From NCBI RefSeq assembly GCF_027107535.1, contig NZ_CP114283.1, positions 1,426,001-1,490,000 of the forward strand: a DNA stretch of 64,000 nucleotides. The letters run 5' to 3'. The position numbers were made by a program, and so were the translations under genes. The first letter of the stretch is position 1; every line of letters begins with the position of its first letter. This document shows, in pieces, positions 1-8,164 of the stretch. This DNA is from Streptomyces aurantiacus. GTDB taxonomy: Bacteria > Actinomycetota > Actinomycetes > Streptomycetales > Streptomycetaceae. The notes beneath the pieces are model-generated. The model was not told the origin of the DNA. It saw nothing but the letters and a program-made list of their open reading frames with translations, and ran no database searches.

Positions 1-118
1 ACGCCTGGTCAAGCCCGCCGGGACCGTCCGGCCGGAGCCGGACCGCTCCCGCCGGGAACCGCCGGCCGCCGGGACACGTACTCTAGGTAGCAGTACGACC
101 GCACTCACGAAGGACTGA
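1..118 (+). other. Possible 3' end of the preceding gene
   Basis: Reading frame 2 is open from the window edge to a TGA at 116-118, overlapping the ribosome-binding site of the next gene. By family synteny the upstream neighbour would be a B12-binding radical SAM protein (TIGR03960). The visible 38 codons are too short and too low in complexity to confirm that. The stretch could equally be intergenic. Confidence 0.25.
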
Positions 119-124
119 ACGACA

Positions 125-964
125 CTGGGCAAGCGACAGCCCGAAGGCCCGCCGCCCGCACCCGCGGTGCAGCGCATCCGACTGCGCTACACCAAGCGCG
201 GCCGCCTCCGGTTCACCAGCCACCGCGACTTCCAGCGTGCCTTCGAGCGCGCGTTGCGCCGCGCCGAGGTGCCCATGGCGTACTCGGCGGGGTTCACGCC
301 GCACCCGAAGGTGTCGTACGCCAATGCCGCACCCACCGGCACGGGCAGTGAGGCCGAGTACCTGGAGATCGCGCTCACCGACACGCGCGACCCCGACACA
401 CTGCGCGAGCTCCTCGACGAGTCGCTGCCCACCGGGCTCGACATCATCGACGCGGTGGAGGCCCGTACCTCGGGTCTCGCCGACCGGCTCACCGCGTCCG
501 TGTGGGAACTGCGCCTCGACGGCGTGTCCCCCGAGGACGCGGAGCGGGCGGTCGACGCCTTCATGTCGGCCGAGACCGTCGAGGTCCGGCGCAAGGCGAA
601 GAACGGCATGCGCACCTTCGACGCCCGCGGCGCCGTCGCGGGTCTGGAGGCGCACAGCGCACCGCCGGAGGCGCACGGTCCCCAGGCTGATAGGCCGACC
701 GACCAGGCTTGTGCGATACTGCGGCTGGTTGTTCGGCACGTGACGCCTGCCGTTCGACCCGACGACGTTCTGTCCGGTCTCCGAGCTGTGGCCGACCTGG
801 CGCCGCCGGTCCCCGCAGCGGTGACCAGGCTGGCGCAGGGGCTATTCGATGAAGAGACCGGCACGGTGACCGACCCGCTCGCGCCCGACCGCGAGGCAGC
901 AGCATCCTCCCCGAATGCGTTTTCCGGGGACACCGCTTCTGCCGCCGCGAAGGCGTCGGCGTAA
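125..964 (+). CDS. TIGR03936/DUF2344 family radical SAM-associated protein
   Basis: A conserved actinobacterial protein that usually follows a B12-binding radical SAM protein and precedes rne. Its exact reaction is not established; it is presumed to assist an RNA or ribosome modification by the radical SAM partner. The N-terminal block (RLRYTKRGRLRFTSHRDFQR, then AGFTPHPKVSYA) is the family signature. The C-terminus is Ala-rich and probably disordered. Start choice: GAAGGA at 109-114 is well spaced for a CTG codon at 125 in the same frame, with an in-frame TGA at 116 just upstream. The GTG at 167, an alternative start giving 265 aa, has no ribosome-binding site. From 125 the protein is 279 aa. 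Family assignment is firm; the start is not. Confidence 0.85.
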   Translation: MGKRQPEGPPPAPAVQRIRLRYTKRGRLRFTSHRDFQRAFERALRRAEVPMAYSAGFTPHPKVSYANAAPTGTGSEAEYLEIALTDTRDPDTLRELLDESLPTGLDIIDAVEARTSGLADRLTASVWELRLDGVSPEDAERAVDAFMSAETVEVRRKAKNGMRTFDARGAVAGLEAHSAPPEAHGPQADRPTDQACAILRLVVRHVTPAVRPDDVLSGLRAVADLAPPVPAAVTRLAQGLFDEETGTVTDPLAPDREAAASSPNAFSGDTASAAAKASA

Positions 965-1060
965 GGAAGGTCCCGCGTAGGGACGGACGTCGAAGCGCCG
1001 CCCTCGTATCCGGGAGCCACCTGGGTCGGGCAGCGCACCGACCAGAAGACTTTCGCCAGG

Positions 1061-1081
1061 CCGTACGCACAGGGCGTACGG
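1061..1081 (+). promoter_or_regulatory. Perfect hairpin in the rne 5' leader
   Basis: CCGTACGC (1061-1068) pairs perfectly with GCGTACGG (1074-1081) around a 5-nt loop. It lies in the 248-bp gap before rne, 131 nt upstream of its start codon. No T-run follows, so it is not an obvious intrinsic terminator. An RNase E leader element for autoregulation is possible but is inference. Confidence 0.4.
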
Positions 1082-1212
1082 AACCGGCGAGACAGGACAC
1101 AGAGAGCTCCCGTGCGGCGCCCGCGCCCCCGGACGGCGGCACCGCGCATCGCGCGAGCCGCGGACGTCACCGGATCTGCGGCGCCCGGGAGCCTGACGGG
1201 AGATCCACCCGC

Positions 1213-4200
1213 ATGCTTGAGCCGACCGAACCCACCGAGTCCGCAACGGGCTCCGAGAACAGCACCCCGAGCGACACGCTGCCGCCGCGCCGGCGCCGTC
1301 GTGCCGCTTCACGCCCCGCGGGACCTCCCTCGGGGAACGCCGAGGGTGCCCCCGAGGCAGAGACCACTGCGCCGGCCATACCGGCTGTGACCTCCACCGA
1401 CCTCGCGACAGAAGAGGCGGAGGAGACCGAAGAGGCGGCTGCGGTCACCGGGGCGTCCGCCCCGAGCCAGGCTGCCGACGAGGCGCCGGCCGCCGAAGCC
1501 GCTCCCGCTCCGCGTCGCCGTCGTGCCACGCGTCGGGCGTCCGCCCCCGCGGGTGCGCCGCAGACGACCGGGGCCGAGGCGGCTCCGGTGGCTGCTGAGG
1601 CTCCCGCGCCCGCCGAGCCCGCCGTTGAAGAGGCGGCTGCCGTCTCCGATGCCGAGGCTGCTCCGGCTCCGCGTCGCCGTCGTGCCACGCGTCGGGCGTC
1701 CGCTCCCACGGGTGCGCCGCAGACGGTTGAGGCCGAGGCCGCTCCGGTGGCCGTTGAGGCCCCCGCGCCCGCCGAGCCCGCTGTCGAAGAGGCGGCTGCC
1801 GTCTCCGAGGCCGAGGCTGCTCCGGCTCCGCGTCGCCGTCGTGCCACGCGTCGGGCGTCCGCTCCCACGGGTGCGCCGCAGACGGCTGAGGTCGAGGCCG
1901 CTCCGGTGGCCGTTGAGGCCCCCGCGCCCGCCGAGACACCGGCCGTCGAGGAGACACCGGCCGTCGAGGCCGAGGCCGCCCCCGCCCCGCGTACGCGCCG
2001 TCGCGCCACACGCCGGGCCACCGCCCCCGCCGGTGCGCCCCAGGCGGAGACCGAGACCACTCCGGTGGCGCCCGCCGAGGCTGCCACTGAGCCCACTCGC
2101 CGTGCCACCCCGCCCGAGGCGGAGCACGCCGAGACCCCCACCGCGACCGAGCCCGCCGAGGCCGTTGTCCGCGACGAGCGCAGGGAGGCCCCCGTGGCCG
2201 CTGCCAAGAACGACCGGTCCGCCGAGACCGAGACCTCCGCCGACACCGAGGAAGCGGCTCCGCGTCGCGCCCGTCGGCGAGCCACCCGCAAGGCGGCCGG
2301 AGGCTTCTCCGCACCCGCGCCGAGCCGGACCGCGGAGGCGGAGGACGAGTCGTCCCGGCGCCCCGGGCGTCCCGCCGTCGCCGTGTTCCAGGCGCCGGTC
2401 TTCGCCGAGCCGATGTTCCAGACGCCCGAGCGTGCCGCGGCAGCCGCCGCGGCCGAGGCCGAGGAGGACGTCCCGGAGGAGGCCGAGGAGGTCGTGGAGC
2501 CGGTCCAGCAGGCCGCCCCCGCGGTCGTCGAGGAGGAGACCGGCGGGCCGCGCAGGCGCCGCCGCAGGAGGGCCGAGGAGCCCGCCGCCCCGGTGGTGGA
2601 GAGTGCCCCCGAGGCCGAGGAGCCCGTCGACGAGGAACCGGCCGAGGAGGAGTCCGCCGAGGACGCCGCCGAGGGCGACGACAACGAGGAGACCGGCTCG
2701 CGCCGCCGTCGCCGCCGTGGTGGCCGTCGCCGCCGCCGGGGCGAGTCCGCCGACGCGGACGGTGACGAGTTCGCCGGTGAGCAGTCCGACCGCGGTGAGC
2801 AGACCGCCCAGGACACCGAGGACACCGCCGAGCAGACCGAAGAGGACGCCGCGGACGCGGAGGACGACCACGAGGACGCCGGCGGCTCCAGCAGCAGCCG
2901 TCGCCGCCGTCGCCGTCGCCGCCGGGCCGGTGACTCCTCCGGCGAGGCCGACGCCGTCGACAGCGACCCCGAGCGCACGGTCGTCAAGGTCCGCGAGCCC
3001 CGCAAGAAGGAAGAGCGGTCCCACGACAGCTCGGACGAGGTGCAGTCCATCAAGGGCTCGACCCGCCTCGAGGCCAAGAAGCAGCGCCGCCGTGAAGGGC
3101 GCGAGCAGGGCCGCCGCCGCGTCCCGATCATCACCGAGGCCGAGTTCCTGGCTCGCCGCGAGGCCGTCGAGCGCGTGATGGTCGTCCGCCAGAGCGGCGA
3201 GCGCACGCAGATCGGTGTCCTCGAGGACGACGTGCTCGTGGAGCACTACGTCAACAAGGAGGAGTCGACCTCGTACGTCGGCAACGTCTACCTGGGCAAG
3301 GTCCAGAACGTGCTGCCGTCGATGGAGGCCGCCTTCATCGACATCGGCAAGGGCCGCAACGCGGTCCTGTACGCCGGTGAGGTCAACTTCGAGGCGCTGG
3401 GCATGGCCAACGGCCCCCGCCGCATCGAGAGCGCCCTGAAGTCCGGCCAGTCGGTCCTCGTGCAGGTCACGAAGGACCCGATGGGCCACAAGGGTGCCCG
3501 TCTGACGAGCCAGGTCTCGCTGCCCGGCCGCTACCTGGTCTACGTGCCCGAGGGCTCGATGACCGGCATCAGCCGCAAGCTGCCCGACACCGAGCGGGCC
3601 CGCCTGAAGACCATCCTCAAGAAGATCGTCCCCGAGGACGCGGGCGTCATCGTGCGCACCGCCGCCGAGGGCGCGAGCGAGGACGAGCTGAGCCGTGACG
3701 TCGAGCGGCTCCAGGGGCAGTGGGAGGACATCCAGAAGAAGGCGAAGAGCGGCGGCAGTTCGAACGCCCCGACGCTGCTGTACGGCGAGCCGGACATGAC
3801 CGTCCGCGTCGTCCGCGACATCTTCAACGAGGACTTCACCAAGGTCATCGTCAGCGGCGAGGAAGCCTGGGAGACCATCCACGGGTACGTCTCGCACGTC
3901 GCGCCCGACCTGGCCGACCGCCTGTCGAGGTGGACCTCCGAGGTCGACGTCTTCGCGTCGTACCGGATCGACGAGCAGCTCGCCAAGGCGCTGGACCGCA
4001 AGGTGTGGCTGCCGAGCGGCGGTTCGCTGGTCATCGACAAGACCGAAGCGATGATCGTGATCGACGTCAACACCGGCAAGTTCACCGGTCAGGGCGGCAA
4101 CCTCGAGGAGACGGTCACCAGGAACAACCTGGAGGCGGCCGAGGAGATCGTGCGCCAGCTGCGGCTGCGCGACCTCGGCGGCATCGTCGTCATCGACTTC

Positions 4201-5463
4201 ATCGACATGGTCCTGGAGTCCAACCGGGACCTGGTGCTGCGGCGCCTCCTGGAGTGCCTGGGCCGCGACCGTACGAAGCACCAGGTGGCCGAGGTCACCT
4301 CGCTGGGCCTCGTCCAGATGACCCGCAAGCGGGTCGGTCAGGGCCTGCTGGAGTCCTTCTCGGAGACCTGCGTCCACTGCAACGGCCGCGGCGTGATCGT
4401 GCACATGGAGCAGCCGACCTCCGCCGGAGGCGGCGGCAAGCGCAAGAAGCGCGGTCGCGGCGGAGCCGAGCAGACCCATGAGCACGAGCACACGCACGAG
4501 CCGGAGACGGCCGACGTGCCCGAGCCGGTCGAGACGGCCGCCGAGGTCGCCGCGGAGGTTGCCGAGCCGGTCGCGCTGCTCGAGCCCGAGTTCGTACCGG
4601 ACGAGGACCTCTACAGCAGCGCCGCCGAGGCGGAGGCCGCTGCCACGCGTGGCCGTTCGCGTCGCCGCACGAGTCGGCGGGCGTCGGCCCCGGCGGGTGC
4701 GCCGAGGTCCGAGTCCCGCAGGTCCGAGCGCAGGAGCGAGGTTCCGACCGCGCAGTCCGTGACGACCGAGGACGAGATCGCGCGTCCCGTGCAGCAGGAG
4801 CCGGCCGCGGTCGCGCAGGCCGCGCCCGTCGCCGCCGAGGACCCGGTGGTCGAGGCGGCCGCCGAGGCAGCCCCCGCTGTCGACGACGCCGCTCCCAAGG
4901 GGCGTACGCGCCGTCGGGCGACCCGCAAGGTCTCCGCGCCGGCCGGTTCGCCCAAGGCGGCGGAGGAGGCCGTGGTGACCGTCACCGAGCCGGTCGCCGC
5001 GCCCGCCGAGCCCAAGGTGGAACAGGCCGCGGAGGCCGCCCCCACGGCGGAGCAGCCCGCCGTCGACAGTGCCGCCCCGGCGCGGCCGAGGCGCCGTGCG
5101 GTCCGTAAGGCCACCGCGCCCGCCTCGTCCGCGGAGTCCGCCGTCGTGGTCGTCCCGTCCTCGCCCGCCGAAGCCCCGGCGCAGGCCGCCGAGGCGCCTG
5201 CCGAGGCCCCCGCGGACGCGTCCGGAGCGGGCGACGAGGCTCCGGCCACGAAGACGGCCCGCAAGACGGCCAAGAAGGCGACCGCGAAGAAGGCCGCCGC
5301 GAAGAAGACGACGACGGCGGCCAAGAAGACGGCGGCGAAGAAGACCACGGCCAAGAAGGCGACGAAGACCGCCAAGACGGCCGCGAAGTCGACGTCGAAG
5401 AAGACCGCGGCGGCGGAGCAGCAGACGCCGTCCACCGTCACGGCCTCCACCGACGAGGACTGA
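1213..5463 (+). CDS. rne: Ribonuclease E/G family endoribonuclease with extended low-complexity arms
   Basis: Single-strand-specific endoribonuclease for mRNA decay and stable-RNA processing. ATG at 1213 follows GGGAGA at 1198-1203. Of 1416 aa only the middle (about residues 650-1070) is the conserved catalytic region: an S1-type RNA-binding segment (SYVGNVYLGKVQNVLPSMEA), then the DNase I-like site with the metal-ligand aspartates D951 (IVIDVNTG) and D995 (VVIDFIDM), then the zinc-link C1053-x2-C1056 in CVHCNGRG. The N-terminal 650 residues are Glu/Ala/Arg-rich. They include three near-identical 53-residue (159-bp) tandem repeats at about 1509-1985, each with an RRRRATRRASAP core. The same core recurs degenerately in the C-terminal arm, which ends in a Lys/Ala/Thr tail (AKKATAKKAAAKK) resembling histone H1. 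The architecture, with the core flanked on both sides, matches Streptomyces RNase ES. Confidence 0.96.
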   Translation: MLEPTEPTESATGSENSTPSDTLPPRRRRRAASRPAGPPSGNAEGAPEAETTAPAIPAVTSTDLATEEAEETEEAAAVTGASAPSQAADEAPAAEAAPAPRRRRATRRASAPAGAPQTTGAEAAPVAAEAPAPAEPAVEEAAAVSDAEAAPAPRRRRATRRASAPTGAPQTVEAEAAPVAVEAPAPAEPAVEEAAAVSEAEAAPAPRRRRATRRASAPTGAPQTAEVEAAPVAVEAPAPAETPAVEETPAVEAEAAPAPRTRRRATRRATAPAGAPQAETETTPVAPAEAATEPTRRATPPEAEHAETPTATEPAEAVVRDERREAPVAAAKNDRSAETETSADTEEAAPRRARRRATRKAAGGFSAPAPSRTAEAEDESSRRPGRPAVAVFQAPVFAEPMFQTPERAAAAAAAEAEEDVPEEAEEVVEPVQQAAPAVVEEETGGPRRRRRRRAEEPAAPVVESAPEAEEPVDEEPAEEESAEDAAEGDDNEETGSRRRRRRGGRRRRRGESADADGDEFAGEQSDRGEQTAQDTEDTAEQTEEDAADAEDDHEDAGGSSSSRRRRRRRRRAGDSSGEADAVDSDPERTVVKVREPRKKEERSHDSSDEVQSIKGSTRLEAKKQRRREGREQGRRRVPIITEAEFLARREAVERVMVVRQSGERTQIGVLEDDVLVEHYVNKEESTSYVGNVYLGKVQNVLPSMEAAFIDIGKGRNAVLYAGEVNFEALGMANGPRRIESALKSGQSVLVQVTKDPMGHKGARLTSQVSLPGRYLVYVPEGSMTGISRKLPDTERARLKTILKKIVPEDAGVIVRTAAEGASEDELSRDVERLQGQWEDIQKKAKSGGSSNAPTLLYGEPDMTVRVVRDIFNEDFTKVIVSGEEAWETIHGYVSHVAPDLADRLSRWTSEVDVFASYRIDEQLAKALDRKVWLPSGGSLVIDKTEAMIVIDVNTGKFTGQGGNLEETVTRNNLEAAEEIVRQLRLRDLGGIVVIDFIDMVLESNRDLVLRRLLECLGRDRTKHQVAEVTSLGLVQMTRKRVGQGLLESFSETCVHCNGRGVIVHMEQPTSAGGGGKRKKRGRGGAEQTHEHEHTHEPETADVPEPVETAAEVAAEVAEPVALLEPEFVPDEDLYSSAAEAEAAATRGRSRRRTSRRASAPAGAPRSESRRSERRSEVPTAQSVTTEDEIARPVQQEPAAVAQAAPVAAEDPVVEAAAEAAPAVDDAAPKGRTRRRATRKVSAPAGSPKAAEEAVVTVTEPVAAPAEPKVEQAAEAAPTAEQPAVDSAAPARPRRRAVRKATAPASSAESAVVVVPSSPAEAPAQAAEAPAEAPADASGAGDEAPATKTARKTAKKATAKKAAAKKTTTAAKKTAAKKTTAKKATKTAKTAAKSTSKKTAAAEQQTPSTVTASTDED
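1509..1985 (+). repeat. 159-bp tandem repeats inside rne
   Basis: Three consecutive units start near 1509, 1668 and 1827 and are nearly identical over their first 40 bases (ccgcgtcgccgtcgtgccac...). A degenerate fourth begins near 1986. The unit is 53 codons, so changes in copy number keep the reading frame. Confidence 0.85.
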
Positions 5464-5504
5464 CGAGGGCAGGCCGAACACCCGGGGCGCGAGCCCTGAA
5501 GCAC

Positions 5505-5547
5505 GACGCCCCCCGACCGGCGGACACCGAGCCGGTCGGGGGGCGTC
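5505..5547 (+). terminator. Intrinsic terminator after rne
   Basis: A perfect 17-bp stem: 5505-5521 pairs with 5531-5547 (gccggtcggggggcgtc on the right arm) across a 9-nt loop. It sits 42 nt after the rne stop codon. Confidence 0.85.
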
Positions 5548-5701
5548 GGCGTGTCCGGAGGGCGCCGCTGTACCCGGCGGAGGGGGCGACGTGACCCGGA
5601 CGCCCTGTGACGTTCCCCGAACTGCCTTTCAGTGCGCCCGATTTGGCGCGACCTGACACCCTTTCAGGGGCATCATGGATATCACACTTACCCCCCGCCC
5701 C

Positions 5702-5730
5702 TTGGAACGCGATCACTTACCTGTAAAAAT
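5702..5730 (+). promoter_or_regulatory. Candidate sigma-70-like promoter of the PLD gene
   Basis: TTGGAA (5702-5707), 16-nt spacer, TAAAAA (5724-5729), in an unusually AT-rich patch about 75 nt upstream of the start at 5802. Confidence 0.4.
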
Positions 5731-5801
5731 TGAGCAGTCATGACACATACGCGGGTGCGCGTTGGGGAGAACGCTCACACGTGTCAGGGGGAGGGGATCA
5801 A

Positions 5802-7154
5802 ATGGCGCGCGTGCGCCTGAAGGGCACTGGGCGACACCGTGCTGCGAAGCCGGTCAAGGGAGGCCGTCAGGTCGTCGCGCTGGCCACCGTGCTGTCCGCG
5901 GCGGGCGTCCAGGCCGCCACGTCGGCCGGTACGGCGGAGGCCGTCGACAACCCGACCTGGACCGAGGGGCCGATCTTCAACGATCCGCTCGGCACCACCG
6001 ACCAGCAGGCCGCGATCCGTACGCGGCTGATCGAGCTGACGAACTCCGCGCTGCCCGGCTCCACGATCAAGGTCGCGGTCTACCATGTGTGGGAGGCCGG
6101 CGTCGTCAACGCGCTCGTCGCCGCCAAGAACCGCGGTGTGGACGTCCAGGTGCTGCTCGACGAGTCCAGCATCAGCGACCGCCCGACCAACACCGCGTAC
6201 GGCACGCTCGCTTCGGGCCTCGGCACGGACCGTACGCAGGGCTCGTACGTCGCGACCTGCCCGGAGAGCAAGTCGTGCCTGGGCGACCCGAAGTTCGGGC
6301 AGTCGATCATGCACAACAAGTTCTGGCTGTTCTCGGCGGTCCAGGGCGCCACGAACGTGGTCGTCGAGACCACCTCGAACTCCACGCCGTCCGCGCACAC
6401 GCGTTTCTTCAACGACGCGCTGATGCTGCCGAACAACCCGACGATGTACGACGCGTACGCGGACTACTTCGACACGATGGTCGCGCAGGACTGGGAGTCC
6501 TGGAACTACCGCACGGTGAGCAACGGCCTCTACAAGGCGTACTTCTTCCCGCGGGCGGGCAACACCCGGGCCACCGACACGGTGTACTCGATCCTCAACA
6601 ACGTCACCTGCACGTACAAGGACACCGCGGGCGTCACCCAGTCGACCAAGGTCCGGGTGGCGATCTTCAAGATCACGCGGTTGGCCATCGCGGAGAAGCT
6701 GGTCTCGCTGAAGAAGGCGGGCTGCTCCGTGAGCATCGTCTACGCGGAGTCCGACAGCGCCAAGAGCACCGGCGGCACCAAGGGTACCTGGGAGAAGATG
6801 CACACCACCGGTGGCCCGACCGTGCGGTGCTACAACGACGACCGGGACCCGCTGAACCCCGGCCAGAAGCTGGCGACGCCGTACATCATCCACTCCAAGT
6901 ACATCCTCATCGACGGCATGTACGACGGCGTGAAGAACAAGGTCAGCTTCACCGGCTCCGGGAACTACACGGGTCCCGCGCTGCGCGAGAACGACGAGTC
7001 GATCGTGAAGGTCGACGACGACGCCGTGCACGACATGTACAAGGTCCACTTCGACCGCGTGACCAAGGTCGCCTACCCGGGCACCGCGGACGCCACGGAC
7101 CTGTGCAAGGGCGTGAAGCCGCTGCCGGCGGACGGCGAGAAGCCGACGGTGTAG
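5802..7154 (+). CDS. Secreted phospholipase D-like protein
   Basis: Predicted exported hydrolase of the PLD superfamily, which cleaves phosphodiester bonds; the substrate is unknown. ATG at 5802 was chosen because GGGGGAGGGG lies just upstream (5787-5795); an in-frame start at 5730 lacks this. The protein has 450 aa. The N-terminus is a signal peptide: basic residues, then VVALATVLSAAGVQAATSAG, with likely cleavage after GTAEA. There are two HxK motifs: H171-N-K173 in IMHNKFWLFS and H364-S-K366 with D371 in IIHSKYILID. The first lacks the motif Asp (Ser instead), but the catalytic His and Lys of both halves remain, so the enzyme is probably active. It is a single gene, with terminators on both sides. 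Confidence 0.88.
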   Translation: MARVRLKGTGRHRAAKPVKGGRQVVALATVLSAAGVQAATSAGTAEAVDNPTWTEGPIFNDPLGTTDQQAAIRTRLIELTNSALPGSTIKVAVYHVWEAGVVNALVAAKNRGVDVQVLLDESSISDRPTNTAYGTLASGLGTDRTQGSYVATCPESKSCLGDPKFGQSIMHNKFWLFSAVQGATNVVVETTSNSTPSAHTRFFNDALMLPNNPTMYDAYADYFDTMVAQDWESWNYRTVSNGLYKAYFFPRAGNTRATDTVYSILNNVTCTYKDTAGVTQSTKVRVAIFKITRLAIAEKLVSLKKAGCSVSIVYAESDSAKSTGGTKGTWEKMHTTGGPTVRCYNDDRDPLNPGQKLATPYIIHSKYILIDGMYDGVKNKVSFTGSGNYTGPALRENDESIVKVDDDAVHDMYKVHFDRVTKVAYPGTADATDLCKGVKPLPADGEKPTV

Positions 7155-7173
7155 GCGACGTAGGACGTGCGAC

Positions 7174-7203
7174 CGGGCCCGGAGCAGACCCGCTCCGGGC
7201 CCG
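7174..7203 (+). terminator. Intrinsic terminator after the PLD gene
   Basis: A 12-bp perfect stem (7174-7185 with 7192-7203, cgggcccggagc / gctccgggcccg) and 6-nt loop, followed by a weak T-rich stretch. Confidence 0.8.
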
Positions 7204-7261
7204 TCGTTGTCCCCGGGCGTCCCTGGGCGTGGTCCGGCCTGGGGGGCGGTCCGGACCCGGT

Positions 7262-7290
7262 TTGACCCCCAGGTCGGGGCCCCGTAACCT
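7262..7290 (+). promoter_or_regulatory. rplU-rpmA promoter
   Basis: TTGACC (7262-7267), 17-nt spacer, TAACCT (7285-7290): a near-ideal principal-sigma promoter. The transcript would start near 7297 and carry a leader of about 130 nt before rplU. Confidence 0.72.
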
Positions 7291-7338
7291 TGACCCTCGG
7301 TGTGTTCACTGATGCACCGCATTCCCGTAAACCTCTTC

Positions 7339-7363
7339 CTCCCGGTGGCTCACACCCCGGGAG
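7339..7363 (+). promoter_or_regulatory. Hairpin in the rplU 5' leader
   Basis: CTCCCGG (7339-7345) pairs with CCGGGAG (7357-7363). It lies in the predicted untranslated leader of the L21 operon, where r-protein leaders often carry autoregulatory structures. Function is inferred from position only. Confidence 0.35.
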
Positions 7364-7429
7364 AGGCCGTCTGTCTTCATCGACGGCTGGACTGCGGGGA
7401 TTCCGATTTCGAGCGAGAGAGAGATCCGC

Positions 7430-7750
7430 GTGTACGCCATCGTGCGCAGCGGTGGTCGCCAGCACAAGGTTGCTGTCGGCGACATCGTTGAGGTTGACAA
7501 GATTTCCACTGCCAAGGTTGGCGACACGGTCGAGCTCTCGACCCTGCTCGTTGTCGACGGCGACGCTGTGACCAGCGACCCGTGGGTGCTGGCCGGCATC
7601 AAGGTCCAGGCCGAGATCGTGGATCACCACAAGGGTGTGAAGATCGACATCCTTCGCTACAAGAACAAGACCGGCTACCGCCGTCGTCAGGGCCACCGCC
7701 AGCAGTACACGGCGATCAAGGTCACTGAGATCCCCGCGGCTGCGAAGTAA
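7430..7750 (+). CDS. rplU: 50S ribosomal protein L21
   Basis: Component of the large ribosomal subunit that binds 23S rRNA. The 106-aa protein has family-typical length and begins [18 protein letters not shown]. Its C-terminus contains the conserved [18 protein letters not shown]-binding tail. GTG start at 7430 follows a GAGAGAGAG purine tract. It is first gene of the rplU-rpmA operon, 14 nt before rpmA, under the TTGACC/TAACCT promoter upstream. Confidence 0.98.
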   Translation: MYAIVRSGGRQHKVAVGDIVEVDKISTAKVGDTVELSTLLVVDGDAVTSDPWVLAGIKVQAEIVDHHKGVKIDILRYKNKTGYRRRQGHRQQYTAIKVTEIPAAAK

Positions 7751-7764
7751 GGGACTGAGGAGAG

Positions 7765-8019
7765 ATGGCACACAAGAAGGGCGCATCGTCCACCCGGAAC
7801 GGTCGCGACTCCAATGCCCAGCGGCTCGGCGTGAAGCGCTTCGGCGGTCAGGTCGTCAACGCGGGTGAGATCCTGGTCCGCCAGCGTGGCACCCACTTCC
7901 ACCCCGGCGTGAAGGTCGGCCGTGGCAAGGACGACACGCTGTTCGCGCTGGCCGCCGGTGCGGTCGAGTTCGGTACGCACCGTGGCCGCAAGGTCGTGAA
8001 CATCGTTCCGGTCGCCTGA
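7765..8019 (+). CDS. rpmA: 50S ribosomal protein L27
   Basis: Large-subunit protein whose N-terminus reaches toward the peptidyl-transferase centre. The 84-aa protein starts directly with [16 protein letters not shown], so it lacks the cleaved N-terminal extension seen in Firmicutes. It is preceded by GAGGAGAG and followed by a strong terminator. Translation is probably coupled in part to rplU, whose stop is 14 nt upstream. Confidence 0.98.
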   Translation: MAHKKGASSTRNGRDSNAQRLGVKRFGGQVVNAGEILVRQRGTHFHPGVKVGRGKDDTLFALAAGAVEFGTHRGRKVVNIVPVA

Positions 8020-8033
8020 CCGGTTCTTTCGCG

Positions 8034-8076
8034 AGGCGGACCTCACTTCCCGTACGGGAAGCGGGTCCGCCTTTCG
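8034..8076 (+). terminator. Intrinsic terminator after rpmA
   Basis: AGGCGGACC (8034-8042) pairs with GGTCCGCCT (8064-8072), with an inner TTCCCGTACGGGAA palindrome and a short T-run after the stem. It separates rplU-rpmA from obg. Confidence 0.82.
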
Positions 8077-8094
8077 CGTGTTTCAACAGAGTAG

Positions 8095-8124
8095 TGATCA
8101 CCGGGCGGCGACGATCGGTGATCA
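8095..8124. promoter_or_regulatory. Inverted repeat upstream of obg
   Basis: TGATCACCG (8095-8103) and CGGTGATCA (8116-8124) form a perfect 9-bp inverted repeat with a 12-nt spacer. It lies 41 nt before the obg start and beyond the rpmA terminator. The centre-to-centre distance is two helical turns, as for a dimeric repressor operator. No regulator can be named. Confidence 0.4.
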
Positions 8125-8164
8125 TCGATGAGAGATTTTCCGTACGTAACTGGAGGCACATTCC

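Noticed and set aside
1309..5481. A 1390-codon open frame on the minus strand opposite rne
   Set aside because: It is a shadow of the strongly biased codon use and repeats of rne; its translation is low-complexity Leu/Arg/Gly with no domain, and no ribosome-binding site is present.
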